This document shows positions 13,454 through 24,999 of a DNA stretch of 64,000 bases, piece after piece. The notes under the pieces are model-generated. The model was given only the letters and a program-made list of their open reading frames with translations. It was not told the DNA's origin and made no database searches. Positions within the stretch are counted from its first letter, which is position 1. The number at the start of each line of letters is the position of its first letter. The stretch covers positions 868,001 through 932,000 of the forward strand of contig JAAVVG010000008.1 of assembly GCA_012976225.1 (NCBI GenBank). Reading direction: 5' to 3'. The translations under genes and the position numbers were made by a program. Source of the DNA: Golubevia sp. BC0850. Lineage: Eukaryota > Basidiomycota > Exobasidiomycetes > Golubeviales > Golubeviaceae.

Positions 13454-14367
13454 TCTTTTCATCCCAACCCCCCTGTATCATTTGTGCTGTATCCTGATTC
13501 AATTCGCTTCTTTCTCTAACAAATGCATCACAAAGAATACTTTCTAGTTCTTACATACAATTTCTTCTTTTTCTTTTTTTTGTTCCACTTTTCTCTTGTT
13601 TCGTTGAATACAGTCAAAGCTTTGCAAGAATCTGCCTTTCATTCTCAAGTTTGGGAGTAGTGAGATGACGACGATCGAGCAGCTTTCCAGAATAATGAGC
13701 CTCTCATAAGAGACATTTTCACTCTAAGGGCATGAGATGTTCAAACTTGAACACATATTGAATCGTACGTTGCTCTTGAGAGATGTGCTGATGACTTTCA
13801 TGTTTGTTTCTTCCTTAGCTTCTGTCCCACCATTCCCTAAGCTCGTTCCGCTAGATTTCCCAATTAGACTCATAACTTTTCGATAGATTTCTCCTTGTTT
13901 ATTTGAAGCCGCTTTTACACGGGCTACGTTTGAAGGATCGTGACGTGAGGGAAGGGTAGAAATAAAGTTGATTCGGTTTGTTGAGATTGAGACGACGCTC
14001 ATCCCCACCATTTCAACGAAAAGTCCAGTTGTTCGATCTCGTGGATTCTGAACGATCTCTACCAAATCCTGTTGCAAGCAAAGCGCCTCTTGAGTGAGGG
14101 ATCCTTCTGCCCTTCAAAAGCAACGTCAAACCAATCCGAACTCTCTTTTGGTTCCGATTCCGATCTTTCTTTAAAATTACCAGATGGGGAAATTTGAACG
14201 AGTAGAGACAAAGGATAGAGGAACAAGACTTGGAATGAAGGTAATGAGGATCGTAAGCACAAAGAGAAAGAGCGAGGAGAGATTGAGAACAAAGGGAACA
14301 GAAAATAAAGGGGTTGAGTGAGGACAATTCGGATAGAAGGGTCGATATTGAATGTGCGAGAGAGAGA

Positions 14368-14440
<73 letters not shown>

Positions 14441-14455
14441 GAAGATAGATAATGA
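13454..14455. other. Intergenic, convergent 3' flanks
   Basis: This lies between the unknown 13.2-kb exon (+) and the RhoGEF stop (-). It contains T-rich sequence just past 13540 (a likely 3' UTR) and a long GA/TC microsatellite at 14358-14437. Open frames here have no ATG start or homology that I can defend. Confidence 0.5.
14358..14437. repeat. (GA)n/(TC)n microsatellite
   Basis: About 80 bp of GA dinucleotide with one GAT interruption near 14382. It begins about 18 bp past the RhoGEF stop codon, so on the transcribed (minus) strand it is a CU-rich tract in the 3' UTR. Confidence 0.95.
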
Positions 14456-17400
14456 CTACCGTCCATTTGACATTGGAGGTTGCACAGCCGTTGCAGCAGA
14501 ATCCGCAAGTCGCACGCAGAATACGGTGGTGTCGCCAATCTATTTTAAAAGAGGAGAGAAAGGGAACATAGGTCAGGAGGAAGGTTCTATCCGACCAGCA
14601 TTCATCAAACTACTCACAAATACAATCTGATTTCGACTTGCAGCCACCGATTCCCAAACAGGATTCCTCTGAGCAGGCGGCGGTCTGGGAGTTTGAGCCT
14701 GAGTAAAAGCATAAGGAACACCTTGAGTTGGATAAAGGACTTGACCTTGAGGACCATAACCAACTGGAGGTCTCGGAGGGTAACCAGGGGTAGGATTAGG
14801 ACCAGTCAACATGTTACCGAAACTTTGCTGCCTTTGGAGACCTGGATAACCACCAAATTGACCAGGAGGAGCAGGAGGACCTCCATAAGGACTTGGAGAG
14901 GACACCCTGGAGTTGACTGAAAGCGTGGAAGAGCTGGCGCTGCTGGAGGAGGAAGCGGCTGAAGCTGCAGTTGGAACGTCTGCGAAGAGACATCGAAGAT
15001 TGAAACCTGTTATGACTTGGTGTAAGGCTCCAGTTTTCACGTGTCGGACTTCGATGAAGGAAGGTTCGAAAGCTAGGACGTATGGGTAATGAAGAGCGAA
15101 TGAAGTTGGATTTCCTTCCCAATGAATGATCCAGTTCCCTTTAGAACGCCATCCATTCTTGTTGACGTAGAAAGCGAATTCTAGAACCGGAGAATCGAAG
15201 AAAGAAAAGAGATCAGTATTAGCTCGAGAAGGGGAAGATGGAACATCAACTCTCTCACTCTCTCTTACATCGGTCTCGCTTTGCTTTCAACTCACCATCA
15301 TAACATAACAAGAATTCTCCATCAATACGATAAATGGCAATAGGTTTAACAGTTTCCTTCCTATGAACGAAATCCAAATTAGAGTCCGCAGGATCCAACA
15401 AACCTTGAGTATCCAAAGTTTCCAAATCAACAATCTCAAATCCTTTAGTACAACCAACACAAAGTTTAGTCTTAAGGAAATGAATCGAACTAGATTCAGT
15501 TGGAATGTAGAATTCTTTGAAGACACGTAAAGTTTCCTGACCTCCCTGAAGAAGTTTTCGGAAAGTAGGTTGTTTCTTTCCTCGAACGTTTTGTTCGATA
15601 GGTTCTAAAGTCTTGATAGTTGAAGATAGAGAACTTGATTTAACTACACAAACCAAAGTTCTACCAAGACAGATTCCAGCTTTGAAGAATGAGGTATGAG
15701 ATGAGATTCTTCTACCTCTTTTTAGAGATCCCATTGGATCGGAAGGGTCTAGAGCATCTAGAGTAAAGGTATGAACTGATCTCTCAGCCAAGACGATTAA
15801 GATCTGATATTCTTCCAAGACGTCAACTTGAGTGACATCAGGTAGAGGTAAGACCTTCATAGGAGGTCGAGCTTTCTCCCTCAGATCCGAAAGGTAAACA
15901 CCATCATCAGTTCCATAGATGATCCTTCGACCAAAATCGAATGGAACACTACAGTTGACTTTCTGAGGTCCAACGAAGAAGTTCTCTGAAAGAGTGATCG
16001 TGTCGAAGATGTTACTCCTCTGACGAAGGATCTCTTGACGAGCCTCGATATGCTCGAACCACTTCTTCCTACTGACAAACGTGTTGGCCCAGAGCGTGAT
16101 CGGGTATCCTTTCCTTCCGAGATAGGTGAACGTCAGAGCATAACCAGTCTTGGCGTCTTGCTTAGGAGCAGCACTGACAGCTCCTCCGCTTAGACGATGT
16201 CCTGTTGAAGTTCTAGAGGTGACTGACTTGGGCCTGGTCGAATTTCCTTTTCCAGTCGGCACTTCATCGTAGACAGTGACGATGAGAAGTTCGAGAGGAA
16301 TCGGCTGGAATGAAAACAAGGGAGTGAAAGTGAGTATCAGCCTCGACGTAAGGTCTCGAGCTTGTAATCTCAGAAAAAGGCAAGAGACTCACCTTTCGAT
16401 AGACCTTATAAAGATCATTCTTATGAACGGTCTTAGCCTTGACCATCAACAAAGCATGATCGAACAAGAACACCTGAAGTTCAGCACTTTCACTTTGAGT
16501 TCCACCTCTCCTTTTCAAAGGACCTTTGAAGACCAATTCTCTCTGCTCATCTCTCAATCTCAAATCCACAGCTTCACCTTGTTTGAAAACGAGTTGTTGA
16601 TCCAATTGAGCCAAGTTAAATCGATTTTCACTCTTTCCAGTTTCAATATTAACCTTTGACAAGAATTCCTTGACAATCTTGATGACTTTAGGAAGAGTCT
16701 GTTGATCTGGATGGTCTTCAGGTGTAAATTTCAAAACTTGCTGTAAAAGTAAAGGATACCTAGCTAATCGAGTTGTAGGTTTAGTTAAATAACCATTCAA
16801 TTCCAATTTCCTACTTTCTGGAAGTCTTTCATTCTCATCTACGAATTTTGCAAAGACTGGATTACTAGACTTTTCCTTCTCGAATTCGTACTTTCCATAA
16901 AGTTGGTGAGCTCCATATTTCACGAAAGGTTGGAATAGAGGACACATTTCTAGAAGAATGTCTCCAATTCGATCGACCACTTCAGATTGCTTTTGACGTT
17001 TGTTGAGAAGTTCTGCTAATTTGGCTGAAACTGCATGGATCTCTAAAACGTTCCAGAAGACTTGAGTGACGAAATCGTCTCGTTTGGCTTCGGGAATGAT
17101 GTCCTTCGACTTGAGGGGTTTGATCCAAACGTCTCGAAGGTACTCCAAATCTCGAACGAAATCTCTCTCAGTGTACATGACTTCATTGATTGCTTCTTGT
17201 CGTTTTCGTTCTGTGTCGGTGAGAGAGTCGAAGATTGCTTTGTCGACAGTTTCTGACCAAAGAAGACCAGCCTCCTGCGAAAGGAGATTGGTGAAGACGA
17301 GAGAATCGATTGAGCACTCAGTCAATGAAGGCTTCCTCACTTCGTTTGTTTTTCAAGACAAAGAACTCACCTTAGTGTCCCCTAGACTTTCCTTACTGAT

Positions 17401-19849
17401 ACTTCTCTTGAGACCAGGTTGAGGTTTCATGTTAAGTCTAGCCTGTTGTTCCAACCTCCTCGGACAAGCAATAGAATAACAAAGCCTATCCCTAGTACAA
17501 GTAGGACTATAACAATCAGTCAAAAGAGTGAAAACTCCAGTTGGCAGAGCGTCTTCGTCTTCAGCTTGACTGGCATTTCCAGCATGTTGACCCGTGACCG
17601 AAGTTCCAGGAGTACTACCAGATTTGGAAGGAGCTCCACCACTTGTCGGCGTAGAAGAATCGATTTCAGAGATGGAAGGGGCGAAGCTCATAGTTGAAGC
17701 TCTTGAAGGTGCGATAGGTCTTGGGCCTCTAACATTAGGTCCTCCATTAGCAGAAGGGAAATGATCATTTGCATCTTCAAAAACCTCTCCTTGATCTTCA
17801 CTTCCAAAAGGACTTGTAAGTCTAACTTTGAATTGATATAGTTCATTGGGAGAATCTCTTAATCGATGATCATAAGTAACGTCATGAAAGAATTTCTGAG
17901 CATCTAAAGCTCTCCCTAAAAGCAAAGCCAAATTCCGATCTGTAGTTTTAATGATATAAGCTATCCTATCCACAGCTTCTCTTCCATCGAAAGCGTCAGT
18001 ATAAGATAAACCATCCTTGGTTCGTTCAGAGACTGCAACTCTAGCTTTGAAAGCTTCTGCAACTCTTGAGAGAAGAGCTGGATAAACCAAAGGACCTCTT
18101 CGATGGGGATTACTAGCTGGAAGAGCACTTTGAACACTTCCATGAGGACTAACTGGAGTTAAAGCTCCGATAGGTGGAGCTTGACTGGCAGTTGACATCG
18201 ATCGGTTCTCGAACCTTCCAGCTGACCCAGGCGGCGGCGGTAATCTTGTCGAATCAGTACTCTGTCGATATTCTAAATTTGAATCTCCATATCCTTGAGG
18301 GAAAGCACCTTGTTGAGTTGAACTTGAAGTGGTCCTCATCCTAGGTTGTCGAACGCTTGAAGGAGTTGAGTAGGGAGCTAGGTTCTGACCTGGAGGAGGG
18401 AAGTAACCACTTGAAGAAGGTCCGTTGGGATACATATTCCGCGAACCAGGTCCAGCAGGTCCACCCCCGAGAGTGTAAATCGAGTTGGCTATCGATTCTC
18501 GATCCGATTCAAAAGAACCTCTTCGGCGAGGTCCTGTTCCTCCATAGATCGAAGAGGCAGCAGACCTTCCTCCGCTCTGACGTTGCCAATCTTGAAATTC
18601 TAGAAGGGAGAAGGTTGAAAGGGAAAGTGTGAAGAGAGAAGAAAGGGAGGAATGACGAGTGTTGGTGATAGATTCGGACTAGATCTTGCTATCTCACTTC
18701 TCCACAAGCCATTCCTTCTCAAGTCTCCGAGCCGACCTCATGTTCGATCAACTGATACCCTTTTTATTGCATCAAAGAAACCCTATGCGCGCACATAATC
18801 CCAACCCAAACATCGCTCTTTTCTAATACTCGCAGCTCTCCGCCATACTCACCACTCGATTGCGGATACCCCTCATTCTCTTTCCCACCTTCCATGTTGT
18901 TAACCTTAATCACCGGACTAGTTGGAGTACTAGTTCCATTACTATTCCCATTCCCATGATTCGCTTGATGAGCAATTGAGGTCGGAACGACATTTCCATG
19001 TTGACCGTTTGAGCTACCATTTCCACCAGTGAACCAATTCTCCTGACTTCCACCATGAACGTCAATGCTAGGTAATCTCGGAGGAGATTTGGGAGGAATA
19101 GATGAATCATTAAAAGAATTGACACTTTCATTTGGATGAGGTAGTCTATGTTGCTGAAATCCACCGGCATTGGTTGAGTAGGGTCCTGCTCCTCCTTGAA
19201 GATTGGATTGGAAGTTTGAAGGAGGAACATTTGGATTTGAATAACCACCACCACCACCATTTACATCATTCAAAGGGTTTGTAGAACCAGCCACTCCACC
19301 ATAATAAGAAGCAGCATAAGCAGAAGCTGCAGTTTGACCAACTGAATCTCCAGCGGAAGGTGCACCGCCATAGAAACCATCGTTAGAATTGGGAGGAGGA
19401 GGAGAACTACCATGATGACTATTTGGATAATAACTATTTCTAGGATCTTGAGATGAAAGCGAAGGTGCAACACTTGCTCTTCTATCGATTGGATCTTGAG
19501 CATATCCACCACCACCTGAACCTCCAGCTGCTACTGCTACCTGTCCATTATAGAAAGGAACTGCAGCTTGACTTCCAAAACTTGGAGCGCGCGCTTGATT
19601 GTAAGGATAATGATTCCCATTAGAAGAAGAAGGATTTGAATTCCATCTTGGAGGTTGATTGGAGTAATAACTTGATTGAGAAGCTTGCTGTTGAGCCCAA
19701 TACTGTGGATTGTTAGGTGCTGGTGGTTGAGATTGAGAATTGTAACTTGAACCTGGAGGTGGTTGAACTTGAGGTCCTTTAGGTTTAGCTGTAGGTCTAC
19801 CAAAGATATTCTCATAAGCTGTTGTCCTCTTGTCTGGATTCCCACTCAT
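14456..19849 (-). CDS. ROM2: Rho1 guanine-nucleotide exchange factor, Rom2-like (DEP-DH-PH-CNH)
   Basis: This family loads Rho1 with GTP at the plasma membrane and drives cell-wall integrity signalling, glucan synthesis and actin polarity. Exons: 19849-18853, 18599-17371, 17274-16393, 16304-15296, 15180-14618, 14539-14456; phases agree; 4764 nt, 1587 aa. The first about 500 residues are low-complexity (Asn, Gly, Ser, Pro, Gln). A DEP domain follows at about 503-595 (NLALLLGRALDAQKFFHDV), then a DH domain from about 765 (RKRQEAINEVMYTERDFVRD) to 960, a PH domain to about 1130, and a CNH domain to about 1540 (IHWEGNPTSFALHYPYVLAF). The first intron is 253 nt, longer than the others, so the junction between exons 1 and 2 is the weakest; phase there is consistent. 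It may share its upstream region with TBCC. Confidence 0.92.
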
Positions 19850-20422
19850 GACGATCGATGGCTTAAGAGGTTAGAGGAGAGGTTTTGAGTGGGGATGGTC
19901 AGAAGAGGATGAGAGTCGTAAGATAAGGCTTCCTTGGTTTGCGGTTGAAGGATTCAAGTTGAGTTGAAAGGAGTTGAGTTCACTTTCCAAATTGAATAAC
20001 TTCCATCCAACAATCAACGAATTAAAAGGTTAGAAGAGGGTTTGGGTGGGAAGCCACAACTGATCTCTCTCCCATCGTGTGCTCCCACCTCGAAAATAGC
20101 TTCCTTCTTCGGAAGAACGATGCGAGTCAATTCTCTTCTTCTTTCAATCCTCATGACATTGTCTGAATCAAACGTATTTTGCTCGAATTCATCCCTTCGG
20201 TAGCCGTAGAGGTAAGATGGCAATCTGGCCCGAACGTACCCGTCACTTGAGTCTGTCTTGAGAGGACTATTGCTGAATCGACTCTCTTACTTGATTATTC
20301 CTTTCCAGACACCCTTTCCATCAAATTGAACAACAGTCGTCTTAGTTGAATTGGGGGCCACTTGCTGCGACTTCTAGTGATTTCCGTCGCCTTTCAATTC
20401 TTTTCTCTCCCACTCGCATCAA
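19850..20422. promoter_or_regulatory. Divergent promoter region of the RhoGEF and TBCC genes
   Basis: The two start codons face away from each other 573 bp apart, so both leaders and promoters must fit here. No coding frame is supported. I see no TATA box that I would commit to. Confidence 0.4.
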
Positions 20423-21861
20423 ATGGCATCTACCTCTTCAATTGGAGCTCAGGCTTCTGCATCTGCTTCAACAGCTCAAGATTTCTATTCTTCCTACAAT
20501 TTCACCCTTAAAGGTAGGTAGGTCACCTACTCTGACTCTTTCCGACCAGAGATCAGAAGCTGACTCTCTCTTTCACTCTACCTTGCTCATCTTCCTCTTC
20601 CTAATCCTACATCCACTCCCACAATCCAATATTTCAGACCTGAAGTCTCAAATAGACAGCACCAATCAGGCTTCACAGCTAGAATCTCTGGTCCAACAGC
20701 TTTCAAAAGCAAGAAACGAATTAACTGAAATCACCTCTCAACTCCCAACTTATGATAGACAAGTCCATGAACAAGTGAGTCTTCTAGTGTCAAGATATTA
20801 GAAGCCTCAACCGATTCGTGCTACTATAGCCCTTGGAGAGAGAGATCTAATGAAAGCTCTTCCCCTCATTCTTTCCTAGAACCTCAAAGAAGTCTCAAAC
20901 CTCCTCACAAAGAAACGGCAAGAACTCAAACCCAATAAAGCTGGTTTCTCATTCGAGAGACCTGTCAAAACATCTACAAAAGCCTCAAAGGTCGAAACAG
21001 AAACAGAAACAGAGCCTCAAACCTTGAAGACAAACCCTTCCAACGAACCTTCTCAACCTCTCGAAACCTCTTCTTTCTTATCACTATCTAACAAGACTGG
21101 AGAGAATTTGGACCTAAAATCTATAGAACGACCCCAGAATGGAGATGAAATTGTGGAAGCTAGTGATCTACATCTTCGAAATCTAACGGATTGTAGAATC
21201 GATTTGATGGACTTTTCTTCGAGGGTTCGAGAACGAGATTCAGAGAGGTCTTTAGAGAGAAAACAGGAGTTCAAGAGTCAGTTTAAAGCTCTTCAAATCA
21301 GAAATTTAAAGAATTGTTTGGTTTATGTGGGAGAAGTTGAGGGGAGTGTGATGATTCATGGTTGTGAGAGATGTGTGATTCTGGTTGGCTGTAGACAGGT
21401 GAGTTGCCAAAGATCTTCTAATTCATTTCATAGTCTTTTTCTTTTTCTATCACTTCTCAGTCAAGCTCGAAAGACAGCCTATCATCTTCTATCATCGTCT
21501 CTGATCTTCTCGTCTCTCCCATTCCTTCCTTCATCTTTAGTTCCGAATCCACAATTCCACTTCCAACCTACTTCTATTAAAGACAGCTTCAATTATTACA
21601 ATCGAAAATTGTCATCAATTGATCCTAACTTCAATTCCAACTTCGCTATTACCTTCCACTTCAGAAAACCCTCAAGAACTTCAAGTTCAAGACTTTGATC
21701 ATATCTCTGATTCTGAACCTTCGCCGAATTGGAAGTTCTTGGGAAATAAAGAGAAAGAAAAGGTTCAGACGGCAGTCACTCTGAGTGGAGAAGATCAAGA
21801 GGGAGGAAGTGCGAGAGAAAATGTGGAGAGGATTTTGGGGACGGCTGGGGTGACGCTTTGA
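20423..21861 (+). CDS. TBCC: Tubulin-folding cofactor C (TBCC)
   Basis: Cofactor C completes alpha/beta-tubulin folding with cofactors D and E by triggering GTP hydrolysis on beta-tubulin; the yeast relative is Cin2. Exons: 20423-20513, 20638-20774, 20880-21398, 21541-21861; phases agree; 1068 nt, 355 aa. Residues about 30-100 are helical (DLKSQIDSTNQA to VSNLLTKKRQELK), like the family's N-terminal coiled coil. The C-CAP/TBCC beta-helix follows from about residue 160: LRNLTDCRIDLMDF, LKNCLVYVGEVEGSVMIHG, then VGCRQ/FRIHNS across the last intron. That block carries the arginine used as the catalytic finger in the family. The domain continues with NLLLLKTASIITIENC, and the C-terminal tail is acidic. 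Start chosen as the first in-frame ATG. Confidence 0.93.
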
Positions 21862-22241
21862 AGAGGTTCTTCCGATCTGTAATGGTCCTGCACCTTGAAA
21901 CTCTCTGTCTGATTGCCAGCATTTGACGGCTCAAGCGTGGAGAGTTGAGTTCTGCGTATGAGATATGTACGAGTGGGAGAGAGAGAAATCTCCACTGCGC
22001 CGCCTAGCGCCTGGTTCTATCCCTGTTTTTTGCGTGACTGAGCAAAGCTGCAAGGTAACTTGATCAGAAGATCAAGAGAGAGCAGGCCGATCTCAGTTCG
22101 CCTTCGGCGCTTCGAAACGGCACGGTCTGCTGCGCGCAAGGTCTTAAAAGAAGGAGGGTTTTTTTCATTTTCTCTTTCTCTCTCTCTCCACACATCTCCT
22201 ACCCACATTAACCCAAACCTAAGGCCTTTAACTACTTTAAG
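21862..22241. other. Intergenic with CT-rich leader
   Basis: Spacer between TBCC and the arrestin-like gene, both on the plus strand. A pyrimidine-rich run at about 22158-22196 lies 45-85 bp before the arrestin ATG and resembles the CT-rich core promoter or leader seen at other genes here. Nothing coding is supported. Confidence 0.4.
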
Positions 22242-24514
22242 ATGACAATTATCAATTCTTCTCTTCCAGCTTCATCGACTCAAGTCTGCGAGCCGAAGCT
22301 TTCAACCAAAGCCAGCAAAGGAATGACACTGCCTTCCAGACTGCATTCCCCTCTACTCAAAACAAAGAAGCAAAGAAGTGATCCTATCACACAATACCTC
22401 CAGCAAAAGAAAAAGTATCGAAAGGAAAGCTCTGGATCCGAGGGCCAGTTGAGAATCAAAGCAGATACGGGCAGGGCTTATTTCCCAACGCAAACTTGTT
22501 CTTCTAAAGTTCGGGTCAATCATGACTTGCTGAAAATCGGTAGTGGATGTGAAAGTGTTACTGCTGAGTTTAGAGGTATGTAAGTCGGTGGTCATTCTAA
22601 GTGGATAACGTTCTCCAAATGGACTAGGAAGCTTCTTCGTTCTTCCGCTGCAGGTCTAATTCTGACAAACCCATTGCCCTCTCCGCTTCTCAGGGGAAGT
22701 TCACTCTTTTGGATTGAGGTGATTAGACCATACTTCACCCATTTCAACTCACATTTTGCATAGAGAATATTCTGACACCATTCTTTCATCTTTTCTCTGA
22801 TCTCTCTTCCCTCCTTCCAGCACCGACGGGAGGACACAATATGTTCACAAATCGACAGCCTATCTTTTTTCTTACTCTGTCCAACTCTATTCCAAGACGT
22901 CACCTATCACTTTTCAAAGCCAATCTGGTTCTGGAATTCTTGTACAAGAGTCCGAGTCTCCGTCTAGCTCTGCAGGTGGTGATGCAGGTGACTTCAAGGA
23001 ATGGAATCTGATTTCCAAACTTCCAGAAAAGGTTCTTCTGGAAGATCAAGGTCCAACATCTGCTATCCCATTACCTTCGACCTTCCGTGACTTCTATCCG
23101 AAAGGGACCTCCTCAGGATGCAACTACATTGCGTATGGGTGGAAATTGACCGCTAAGATGGAAGGAATGACTAAGAAAAACAAAAGATTTTGGTTACCAA
23201 TATTAGTGTTACCCTTGTCTTACAAAGTAAATGACGCTGGAGTCGAGAGAGCTTTGGAGCCTCTGCCTCCCCCAACTTATGGAGCGGTCGACGACGTCGG
23301 AGGAAGTCAAATTGTATCCGATTCGGCTAGTAGGCTTCCAGAGGATTGGACACACCAGAAATTGGATTCGAGAATCAAGAAAGGACTGTTCTTCTCGAAA
23401 GGAAAGATTGAGCTCAAGGTGAGTCTCTCCATCGATTCCAGTCCTTTGCCTGAGTTGAATTTTGAGCTGCGCTGACGCTTCATGTGTGTGCCCTTCTTCC
23501 CTCTACTTGAAGCTCTCTTTCCCGCCTGCGTCTTCTCTTCTTCTCACTGCCTCTCAGCCCTTTTTGCTCCAGATCAAGGTCTCTTCAAACCAACGCTCTG
23601 ACCTACTCCCGGATTCTGCTTCTTCGGTACTCCCACAGCTTCCACTGACCGGTGCTGGAGAGCTTCATCCAAAGCTAGAGGCCGTAAGAAAGGACGTCTC
23701 GAAAGCTTCACCCCACCTCAGGAGAAGTACGCTACATCGACCTTCACAAAGCAATCAAACTTCAATCGCCTTGGAAATCGATTGGGGAGCAGGTCATCTT
23801 CAAGATGGAAAGGGAGTAGGAACTGGATCAGAAGTAGAAGACAGCCTTGGCAAGAATGACGGGCTCACAAACCAAGAAGTTCTGCAATTAGCTCGACCTT
23901 GGAGCGAACCACGTCCGGTCGACAATCTAATCGAGACAACTTGCTATCCTGAAGAGAAACTTTCACCCCGAGAGTCAACTCAGTCAGATTCTAATTCTAC
24001 CTCTACAGGAAGCTCTACTTCGTTCTTTTCCAAATTGAAATCGTCTTCCAAAGGGAAAGAAAAAGCACAAACGGATTCTACCTACGAAACTACTGCAGCT
24101 CTCTCAGGTCTTCTGAGCACTTTTCTGACTCCAACGATATCACTTCCCTCGATCCAGACCTCGTATTCCCTGAGACTAAAATGGAAGCTTAAAGGTGTCG
24201 GAAACGATCTGGAAGAGACTGTTCGAGTCGACTGGAGTGGGTTGGAGACTGGAATAGGAAGCGAGGAGGTCTCGAAATACAATTCGGATTCTGACGCCAT
24301 GTATCTGAGCTCAAGAGCTTTGGGAGATAGAGGGAGAGCTTTGAGAGTCGGAGAAGCTGAAGAAGGTGGAAGTTGGGAAAGAGAACCGGAAGATGAGGAT
24401 GAAGATCAGGAACATCGGGAGGTTGAAGACGAAATTGAAGGAGGAGTCGATGGACTCAGTATTGATAAGGAAGATTCTCTCCCTTCTTATGGCTCCGATC
24501 CGATCAAACTTTAG
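22242..24514 (+). CDS. Arrestin-like ubiquitin-ligase adaptor with PY motifs
   Basis: Fungal alpha-arrestins link Rsp5-type HECT ligases to plasma-membrane transporters and cause their endocytosis. Exons: 22242-22579, 22821-23418, 23513-24514; phases agree; 1938 nt, 645 aa. The arrestin-like core spans exons 1-3: VTAEFRGITDGRTQYVHK at the first junction, LPSTFRDFYPKG near residue 205, FWLPILVLPLSYKV, LSFPPASSLLLTASQPF after intron 2, and SYSLRLKWKLKGVGNDLEET near the C-terminus. PPPTY at about residue 260 fits the PPxY motif bound by WW domains, and LPSYGSDPIKL is a second PY-like site at the extreme C-terminus. The family call rests on fold-level pattern, so the exact subfamily is uncertain. 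Confidence 0.72.
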
Positions 24515-24999
24515 ATGTACGTAATTTTTTGCACAATGAATTGAGATTGTCAGAGGTTGTCAGATTTTCGATTTCGATTCATCTTTTTCTCAAGAAATCA
24601 TGAATGAAGTTCGCTGCTAGAGACTGGAGGATGAAATTGAAAAACGGTTGGAGATCTCTCAAAAGGAGAAGTGTTGGCATTGGAGGTTTTCTGGAACCAT
24701 CGGAAGCTGAATACGTAGACAGAGATCGGAAGGATGCTGAGATTGAACAAAGATATAGAGGGCGAGACGAAAGAGTCATTCTTCTAAAAATCAAGAACAG
24801 AAACAAAGCAATCATCCAAATTTGGTCAATCTTGTCCAGATGGGGAAGATAGAAGAGGTAAATAGATGACCCTGCAGAGAAGGTCGGGGTAGACAAGCAG
24901 GCAGATGGGAAAAAGAACGAGAGTTAGTTTCGCATCGAGCTCCGTGTCAGACAAAAGACAAGGCAGTCGAGGGGAAGAATAAAACTCACTCGCTCAGAA
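24515..24999. other. Intergenic, convergent 3' flanks
   Basis: Lies between the arrestin-like stop and the 3' end of F-box copy A. A short plus-strand frame starts with ATG at 24604 (82 codons, basic), but it has no splice context or recognisable similarity, so I do not call it. Confidence 0.4.

Noticed and set aside
13724-14538. Minus-strand frames near the GA repeat
   Set aside because: They depend on TTG starts or on translation of the microsatellite, and the true RhoGEF last exon is in this area.
24604-24852. 82-codon plus-strand frame after the arrestin-like gene
   Set aside because: It has an ATG but no homology, unusual composition and no splice context; left uncalled.
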